A DNA stretch of 64,000 bases from contig JAQXEK010000082.1 of the NCBI GenBank assembly GCA_029250885.1, positions 1 to 64,000 on the forward strand. Reading direction: 5' to 3'. The notes beneath the pieces are model-generated. The model worked only from the letters and a program-made list of their open reading frames with translations. It made no database searches and was not told the DNA's origin. Below are positions 58,207 to 64,000 of this stretch, in pieces (positions within the stretch are counted from its first letter, which is position 1; every line of letters starts with the position of its first letter). Made by a program: the position numbers and the translations under genes. Source of the DNA: Planctomycetota bacterium. Its GTDB lineage: Bacteria > Planctomycetota > UBA1135 > GCA-002686595.

Positions 58207-60387
58207 ATGGCATCCCCTTCATTAAAGCCTAGAACACTCGTGACCCTTCTGGGCCTAGGCATGGCTGCGTGGCTTTTGGGCGCCTGCTCTCATTCGTCGT
58301 CGGAGCCTAGGCCTTCGGACCTCCTGCTCATGTACACGGGGAACGTGCACGGATACATCGAGCCTTGTGGATGCAGCGCGGGGCAGATCGGGGGGATCGA
58401 CCGGCTAGCGGGGTACATCCATAAGGAGCGTCTTTCGCGTCCTAATACGAGCCTCCACATCGACTCGGGAGACCTCTTTGCCGAGGGGGTCATCACAGAC
58501 GCCAACAAGGTGCAGCAGCTACGGGTAAAGGCTGAGAGCTTTTTGGAAGCATGGGGTGAGATCGGCTGCGACGCCATTGGCGTAGGGGAAGCTGAGATCA
58601 GCCTGGGGATCAAACAACTGCAGGAGCTTACAGAAGCCTCTGGTGTTCCCTTCCTGGCCTCAAACATTGTCGACACCAAGGGCGACCACCCCCTGACCAC
58701 GTCCATGATTCTCGAGCGTTCGGGTATGAAGATTGGACTGATCAGCCTGATCGCATCAAAGCTTGAGGAGGCCCAGGTAAACAAGGACAAGGAGACTCCC
58801 CTCGGTGTGCATAGGGTGGACAAGCTATTGCATACCCAGGGCTTTCGCCTTCAACCATGGCAAGACCGCGCAGACGAGCTGATCGCTGAGCTGCGCCCCC
58901 AGGTGGACATGCTGTTCTGCGTCTCGCACCTCGGCTTTAAGCGCAACAAATTACTCGCCCAGAAGCATCCTGAGCTGGACCTAATCTTTGGTGGTCACTT
59001 TTACGATTCTGAAGGCCCGACTGCTGTGATCGACGACACGCCTGTCTTGACAAGCATGGTCAAGGGAAGTCGTGTCGGCCGCATGGAGTGGTGGCTCGAG
59101 GACAAGGACAAGTACTTGGCTGCTTCAAACCAAGGTGTACCTGGCAAGCTGGTCGACCACAGCGAACGCATTGTCATGGAGACCCAGAGGGATGCTTCTC
59201 GTCAAGCCTATCAGGACCTTGCGGGTCTCGAGCAAAAGTACGGAACGGAGAAGTGGACCGACAAGCGGCGCACTGAAGGCTCTCTCTACTACAGTGCCTC
59301 TTCGAGGCTGCTTGAGATGGGGGACGCCCCAGTAGAGAACTACTTCTCCCACGCCCAAATTCCAATGCACACCGGGATACCCCGTAGCGACCTTGCTCTT
59401 GCTGCCGTGGACGAATACCACATTGCAACGGATGCTTACTGGGCAGCTCAACGCCCGGGTGCTCTGCCTCCTATCGAGACCAAGGGCGTTTTTGCGGGTG
59501 CCGAGGCTTGTCAGAGTTGTCACGCAGAGCAGTACGAGTTTTGGCTTGGGACTAGGCACAGTCGCGCCTTCGCTACTCTTGAGGCTACCGACCAGGAGTC
59601 CGATGCCGAGTGCATTGGTTGCCACACAATCGGTTACCAAATGGAGGGTGGTTTTGATCGTCCATCCAGGGCCCAGGGCTACGAGAACGTTCAATGCGCT
59701 GCATGCCATGGTGGGGGACTCTCCCATATGGCCGGCGGTATGAGCCCCATGCTTCCCGGCCTGATTAGTTTGGGTTATATGGGCTGCGTCCGCTGCCACA
59801 GGGACGAGCACGACCCGCTGTTTGAACAGAACGGACTCTCCAAGCTGCCCTTGGTGGCGTGCCCGCCCATTGGCTCTTCTGGACCAATCTCACCGGCCAT
59901 GAAGCAGTCCTACTCTGACGCTGCCCTGGCGTTTGCGGCAAAAAGCAGGCCGAACTGGGACAAGGTTTCCCTGGCCTATGCGAGCGCGGGTGAAGATGAC
60001 AAGGCGTTCAATGCTGCAAATGAATGGCTGCAAGAGGATCCTAGCAGTATCGCAGCCATCCTCAACTATGGCGAACGCGCCTTGACCGTGGACAAAACCC
60101 AGAAGGCCATTGCCGCATTCCGTCGCGTAACTAAGGCTACAGTCAACAACCCGCGGGCCTGGATGGGGCTCGCTATGGCACTTTTCGAATCCGACCCTGC
60201 CGAGTCCTTGAGCGCTGCGCTTGAGGCCTACTCCCTGGACCCAAACCAGGTCATTGCCGCTCGCTTCGTTGCGATGGGCATGATGGCTACGGGGCAAGTC
60301 GAGAAGGCGAAGGATCACATGCAAAAGCACATCGCCTTCCTGCCTGCCCACGGGCCGATGTTGATCGACCTACTGGACCAGCTCTAG
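58207..60387 (+). CDS. Lipoprotein: metallophosphatase-like, four-haem cytochrome and TPR fusion
   Basis: A 726-residue envelope protein with a lipobox at LLGAC (C27). Residues 38-325 form a 5'-nucleotidase/UshA-like metallophosphatase domain with TGNVHGYIEPCGC, DSGDLF, SHLG and GGHFYD. The usual DxH becomes NVH and the GNHE motif becomes GVGE, so metal binding may be lost. Residues 426-540 carry four haem sites, CQSCH (435), CIGCH (469), CAACH (497) and CVRCH (527), in a cytochrome c554-like arrangement. Residues 560-726 are TPR-like. It probably transfers electrons at the cell surface. Its start lies opposite the B12-regulated gene. Confidence 0.88.
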   Translation: MASPSLKPRTLVTLLGLGMAAWLLGACSHSSSEPRPSDLLLMYTGNVHGYIEPCGCSAGQIGGIDRLAGYIHKERLSRPNTSLHIDSGDLFAEGVITDANKVQQLRVKAESFLEAWGEIGCDAIGVGEAEISLGIKQLQELTEASGVPFLASNIVDTKGDHPLTTSMILERSGMKIGLISLIASKLEEAQVNKDKETPLGVHRVDKLLHTQGFRLQPWQDRADELIAELRPQVDMLFCVSHLGFKRNKLLAQKHPELDLIFGGHFYDSEGPTAVIDDTPVLTSMVKGSRVGRMEWWLEDKDKYLAASNQGVPGKLVDHSERIVMETQRDASRQAYQDLAGLEQKYGTEKWTDKRRTEGSLYYSASSRLLEMGDAPVENYFSHAQIPMHTGIPRSDLALAAVDEYHIATDAYWAAQRPGALPPIETKGVFAGAEACQSCHAEQYEFWLGTRHSRAFATLEATDQESDAECIGCHTIGYQMEGGFDRPSRAQGYENVQCAACHGGGLSHMAGGMSPMLPGLISLGYMGCVRCHRDEHDPLFEQNGLSKLPLVACPPIGSSGPISPAMKQSYSDAALAFAAKSRPNWDKVSLAYASAGEDDKAFNAANEWLQEDPSSIAAILNYGERALTVDKTQKAIAAFRRVTKATVNNPRAWMGLAMALFESDPAESLSAALEAYSLDPNQVIAARFVAMGMMATGQVEKAKDHMQKHIAFLPAHGPMLIDLLDQL

Positions 60388-60404
60388 CAGCCATAGCTAA
60401 CAAG

Positions 60405-60938
60405 CTACCTGAGTACGGTTGGGCTTAGCTGGTTGCCAATCCAGGTAGCCTGCTCCTTGTCGACAATCACGGGATATTCTTTCGCGAGGACATCGAATAG
60501 GTTTTCGCTCCAGGTCCCTACAAGCTGATCGTGCAGCCACTCACCTTGGGCGAACAGGCTAAGCACAGCGAGGAACGCGCTGTGGATCAACAATGCAGTC
60601 AGGGCCCCAGCAATGGCTCCGCCTACGCGGTCGACCATGCCGAGCTTCATGGCCTCGAGCATTGATTGCCCCAGCTTGCCAAGCAAGACAGCTACGATTA
60701 GAGCGGCAATGAAGATCACGATCCAGGCAAGCCCTTGGCTAAAACGCGGGTCACCAATGTTGAATGTCTCCGTCAGGAGAGGCTCTATCCGCGGGCTAAA
60801 CAGACGCGCTGCAGCAAAGGCGCCTACAAAGCCTACGAGGCGAATCACTTGCCACCAGAGCCCGCGCCAGAGACCAAGCACAACGAAGAGCCCCAGCAGC
60901 ACGATGGCTAGCTTGTCGACCCACGGGATGGTCTCCAT
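60405..60938 (-). CDS. CvpA-family membrane protein
   Basis: A 177-residue protein with four predicted helices (WVDKLAIVLLGLFVVLGLWRG, RLVGFVGAFAAARLF, WIVIFIAALIVAVLLGKLG, AGALTALLIHSAFLAVLSL). The WRGLWWQVIRLVGF segment is the CvpA/colicin V production family signature. Family members are tied to envelope stress resistance. The ATG at 60938 aligns with the family start; ATG 60980 would add 14 residues. It is convergent with the cytochrome fusion gene, 17 bases away. Confidence 0.85.
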   Translation of the reverse strand: METIPWVDKLAIVLLGLFVVLGLWRGLWWQVIRLVGFVGAFAAARLFSPRIEPLLTETFNIGDPRFSQGLAWIVIFIAALIVAVLLGKLGQSMLEAMKLGMVDRVGGAIAGALTALLIHSAFLAVLSLFAQGEWLHDQLVGTWSENLFDVLAKEYPVIVDKEQATWIGNQLSPTVLR

Positions 60939-61325
60939 GGTTGAAGTCTCTTGGGCTGCCTGGAGTAGGGCGAGATGCATTGTTATGGCTGGGATGTTTT
61001 TTTGTTTCCGGAACGTGGCTGGGTGCTCTTGAGAATACAAATCCTGGGTCCCCAGGGCACGCAGATTGATGACCGACTTTCCCCTCAACTCTAAGTCGCG
61101 CGGGTGCCCACGGGGCAATAAGCTTTTTGTCATCGCCAGGTCGGGCTAGCAGCGTTGGCTCGGTTCTCGCCTCTCTGGCGGCCGGATGGGGTACATGCGT
61201 GGTCTCCGCTACCTTTTTTGTGCGCTCCAGGAAGGCTTTGTCGCCAGGTGGTCCTTTTTTTGGGCGGGCAGGAAAGTGGGGCCTCTTGCGATACGCCGGA
61301 TCGGTTAAGATCTCTGCCCAAAATC
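60939..61325. other. Intergenic region between CvpA and the next gene
   Basis: Nothing recognisable is coded; the frames here do not resemble proteins. TAAGAT at 61306-61311 lies 14 bases before the ATG at 61326 and is the likely -10 element of the hypothetical gene. Confidence 0.35.
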
Positions 61326-63110
61326 ATGGATCCCTTTCTACAAGACATTCAGGCAGCCTTAGATTCGCTGCTCGCCCAGACCTGCAAGCGCACCGAACTC
61401 GAGCTCGAGTTCAAGGACGACTTTGACGAGTTTGGAAGCCCTGGCCCAAATCCTGGGGACGCAACGGAAGCCTCTAAGAAGAGCCGCCACCGCGAGTGGT
61501 TTCTCCTGGAGCGCGCATCGGACCAGCTCGGTGGTGTACCTCTAGAGGCCTTCTATCGAGATGCTGGTGGCCAAGGATCCTCAATGGCAGGAGACATCGA
61601 CGAGGTTAGCGCGGCTGCCTGTTACGCAGCCATGCGTGCCTCCCGTTGCGGCGTTTACGTGGTAACTGAGATCGAACCGTCGGAGGGAATTCTCATTGAG
61701 GACCTGCTCGGTCGTGGTCGCTACGCGATTCCGGATCCGCTGCTAGCATTTGAAGAGGCCACCCAGCTTGGGGACCTGATCGTGGGAAGGCTCTACCCAC
61801 ACGATTATGCAACGGATGGCGAGAAGACGACCTGGGCCCTGTCGCCGGCGGCGCACTCTATCCGTAACCCCAAGCTCTTGGTTGCTCTTGAGCGTGACAT
61901 CGAGGCCATGCGCGCACGTAGTCGTGGACCGCTACGCATGAGCCAGCAGGACCTTGAGTTTATGTTCTTCTCCGAGCAAATTCGGCTTGACGACAAGACC
62001 GTGGAGTCCGTGGATAAGGACCTGCCATCGGCTGCCGAGCTTGAGTTGAAACTTCGCGAGCAGCTGTGCGCGAACGGCATTACGGTCGAGGATGTAGATG
62101 AGTTCGTTCGTCTTCTCAGGCGCACTCCTGTTCCGAAAGAGGTTATCACGGCCGGCGGTAATGACCCGGTTGGCTGGATAATGGACGAGCTCGCGTTCGA
62201 GACGGATGTCGACCTGGTCGAGACCCAGAAGGCGATCACGATCCTGTGGAATGCACTAGACCGTGAGGCCCAAGCCCGGGGCGATGACGTGCAAGCGGAT
62301 GTAGGTTCCGACGAAGAGACTGCCGACGAAGCGAGCATTCGACTGCGCAAGGAGGCCCTTGCAAAATTTGATGCCGGCCGCGAGCAAGGCAAGGACGTCG
62401 AGCTCCTCTTTAAGGAGCTCGAGGCCACCCTTGATGTTATCGATGATGAGGAAGCCGATGAGCCAACGAAGGTCCCGGACTTTCCAGGCGTACTCGGAGC
62501 TCTGTGCCAAGAGTTCCTTTGGGACGGAGCGCGGCTTGCCGAAGTTGAGCTCGAGATCTTCTCAGAGCAGCACAAGTGTCTCGAGCTCTTTATCCAATAT
62601 GGTTCTTTCATCGGTCTTGCCGAAGAACTTAGTGCGAACCACATCGCGCTGTTCTTATCGCGTTGGCTCTGGGAGGCTCCGCGCGACAGTGGGGGAGAGT
62701 ACGATTTTGAGCAGTTGGGCAGCTCCCTCGAGGCCTTCTGCATCTGGCTGGAGGCCAATCATGGATTGGTGGAGCTCTGGGACGAGGCCAAGGGCCTTGT
62801 GGCTGGTGCAAGCCAACACCTCGGCCGCCTTCAGCGACTAAATAGGGCCTTGCAAGAAGGTGAAATGGATCAGGCGAACAACGCTTGGGAGCTCATGGAA
62901 TATGTGGGGGAGCCGGAATCCCAAACGGGCGAGCTTCACCGCTGGACCCTGAGCTCTGGGGAGACTTTAGAGGCCAAGCCACCGGCTGCCCTGGCAGGTA
63001 AGGGCCTGGCATCGGGTGACCTGTTGCTCGGGCAGCTTCAGGGTGACGAGTTGGTGGCTACTCGGGTTTACCCGGTCTCCGCTAGCCCCCACCTGAAAGC
63101 GACATCCTAG
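61326..63110 (+). CDS. Hypothetical protein with two similar small beta modules
   Basis: A 594-residue soluble, acidic protein not recognised. It starts MDPFLQDIQAALDSLL; longer frames upstream are unlikely. A segment at about 50-65 (REWFLLERASDQLGGVPLEAFY) recurs in uncharacterised bacterial proteins as far as I recall. Residues about 138-145 (GDLIVGRL) and about 562-569 (GDLLLGQL) look like copies of one strand module, one before and one after the helical middle, each followed by YP and a SP/SAS run. Long helical, glutamate-rich stretches (230-340) lie between. Confidence 0.65.
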   Translation: MDPFLQDIQAALDSLLAQTCKRTELELEFKDDFDEFGSPGPNPGDATEASKKSRHREWFLLERASDQLGGVPLEAFYRDAGGQGSSMAGDIDEVSAAACYAAMRASRCGVYVVTEIEPSEGILIEDLLGRGRYAIPDPLLAFEEATQLGDLIVGRLYPHDYATDGEKTTWALSPAAHSIRNPKLLVALERDIEAMRARSRGPLRMSQQDLEFMFFSEQIRLDDKTVESVDKDLPSAAELELKLREQLCANGITVEDVDEFVRLLRRTPVPKEVITAGGNDPVGWIMDELAFETDVDLVETQKAITILWNALDREAQARGDDVQADVGSDEETADEASIRLRKEALAKFDAGREQGKDVELLFKELEATLDVIDDEEADEPTKVPDFPGVLGALCQEFLWDGARLAEVELEIFSEQHKCLELFIQYGSFIGLAEELSANHIALFLSRWLWEAPRDSGGEYDFEQLGSSLEAFCIWLEANHGLVELWDEAKGLVAGASQHLGRLQRLNRALQEGEMDQANNAWELMEYVGEPESQTGELHRWTLSSGETLEAKPPAALAGKGLASGDLLLGQLQGDELVATRVYPVSASPHLKATS

Positions 63111-63113
63111 GGG

Positions 63114-63740
63114 CTAGGGCTGCGGGCCCCAGGGGATCTGAACCTCAGTCACAAGACTCTCGGTCAGAGCTCCAACCGGGCTGACCAGGTACGACTCGCG
63201 GATTGGCCCGGTAATCATCCCATTGAGCTGATAGATCCGCTCGATCAACCTGGGGTATGCCCGCGGAACCTCGGAATAGGCGCCGCCGATCGCCGCGTAA
63301 ACGACTAGCTCTTGGCGCAGTTCGTCGACTAAGAGTGGCGGCCTGGCCATGAACTCGTCATTGATGCCTAGGCAGATCCTTGCATAGAGCTCTTCCTGGA
63401 CGGTCTTTCCCGGGTCATCGAAAAATAGCACAAATGGCGCGCCGGCCACGGGGATCGCCTGGTCGGCGGCAATCTGCATCAGGTCGGCGATTCGATATCC
63501 AACATTGCGGTAGTCGCCACGGTTTTCGATGTAGACATAGGGCTCTCGAAAACGCTCCTTCCATTTGACCTCTACCTGTTCAAACGGAGCTTGGGCCACC
63601 GCTACATCGGGCATCGTGACTTGGCTTGCCCATGCGACCTGGGGCGGGTCGCTGGGGTTGCTCACGCAAGACGAGGTGCCAAGCGCAAAGGCGCAGAGGC
63701 TGGAGGTGAAGAGTGCAGTTGGGATGGATGGGAGTTGCAT
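63114..63740 (-). CDS. GyrI-like effector-binding lipoprotein
   Basis: A 208-residue lipoprotein with a signal peptide and lipobox LGTSSC (C25). The mature part has the pattern of GyrI/AraC effector-binding domains: YRIADLMQIAADQAIPVAGAP, a gap with FDDPGKTVQEELYARICL, and the C-terminal LVTEVQIPW. Such domains bind small hydrophobic molecules. Its stop lies 3 bases from the convergent gene's stop. A free-standing, lipid-anchored version suggests envelope lipid or small-molecule binding, not gene regulation. Confidence 0.78.
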   Translation of the reverse strand: MQLPSIPTALFTSSLCAFALGTSSCVSNPSDPPQVAWASQVTMPDVAVAQAPFEQVEVKWKERFREPYVYIENRGDYRNVGYRIADLMQIAADQAIPVAGAPFVLFFDDPGKTVQEELYARICLGINDEFMARPPLLVDELRQELVVYAAIGGAYSEVPRAYPRLIERIYQLNGMITGPIRESYLVSPVGALTESLVTEVQIPWGPQP

Positions 63741-64000
63741 GCACGTAGGTTAGTCAGCGGAGGTTGCCTTGGCCAAGGTTCCGTAGGCAGCTGGCGTGGA
63801 AACCGGGAGGAAAAGGGGCGTCTTGCTAGTGTTCGGATCCTTGGGTAGGGGCATTGATCAGCGAATGCCCGCTAGGGGGCTGTCTTTGGGGGATTCCTGG
63901 ATAGAAGGCCTGGCGCCCATAATGCTACGTCTGATAATGTGCGTTATGTTGCACTTGGGATTAGGGCCAAGCCGAGCCTAGGGCCCGGGTTTGGCCTGCT
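63741..64000. other. Window end, no gene seen
   Basis: These 260 bases have no frame with protein-like composition that could be assigned. A gene could begin beyond the window. Confidence 0.4.

Overview
This GC-rich bacterial chromosome segment is densely coded and mostly housekeeping. No insertion sequence, integrase, phage gene, CRISPR array or other mobile element was seen. A member of the Planctomycetota or a close relative is the best guess. The hints are a DUF1080 lipoprotein, a nickel superoxide dismutase with its maturation protease, a secreted protein with a glycine-rich C-terminal module of a planctomycete-like kind, many cytoplasmic genes without a strong Shine-Dalgarno sequence, and a D-Ala-D-Ala ligase (so peptidoglycan is made). 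This placement is inference from gene content; no rRNA is present to test it.

Layout. 1-4394: end of the F1 ATP synthase operon (atpH end, atpA, atpG, atpD, atpC), overlapping aspS. 6363-11394: infC, rpmI, rplT, pheS, pheT, with a structured leader before rpmI. 11675-17779: orphan cobalamin-binding-type radical SAM enzyme, acetyl-CoA synthetase, a short-chain dehydrogenase, an unrecognised PilZ-like protein and an OsmC-family protein. 17801-23724: a membrane TPR protein divergent from the isoprenoid cluster xseB, prenyl synthase, dxs, then nadK. 23721-27699 (minus strand): lysS, lolC, lolD and tRNA-Ala(GGC). 27912-35672: leuS, tldE, tldD, a small membrane ORF, sodN, sodX and tmRNA. 36022-40225: lipoprotein, UPF0104-type flippase-like protein, PfkB kinase, DUF1080 lipoprotein. 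40500-44586: recA and alaS. 44827-50894: the fatty acid cluster rpmF, plsX, fabH, fabD, fabG, acpP, fabF. 51242-56359: small helical protein, alcohol dehydrogenase, UDP-sugar pyrophosphorylase, ddl, tRNA-Leu(CAA), hypothetical, NifU-type scaffold. 56443-64000: accessory and envelope genes.

The most interesting part is 56443-60387. A clear cobalamin riboswitch (57916-58106, minus strand) sits in front of a secreted protein that looks like a beta-propeller followed by a C-terminal module. B12 riboswitches usually control B12 uptake or synthesis. In Bacteroidetes the surface B12-capturing protein BtuG is a beta-propeller, so this gene is a candidate for an undescribed B12-capture protein (inference). 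Divergent from it is a lipoprotein that fuses a metallophosphatase-like domain with altered metal ligands, a four-haem cytochrome c554-like domain and TPR repeats.

Several genes share a -10-like TAAGAT (or close variant) only a few bases to a few tens of bases from the start codon, suggesting short-leader or leaderless transcripts. Strong perfect-stem terminators close many of the units.
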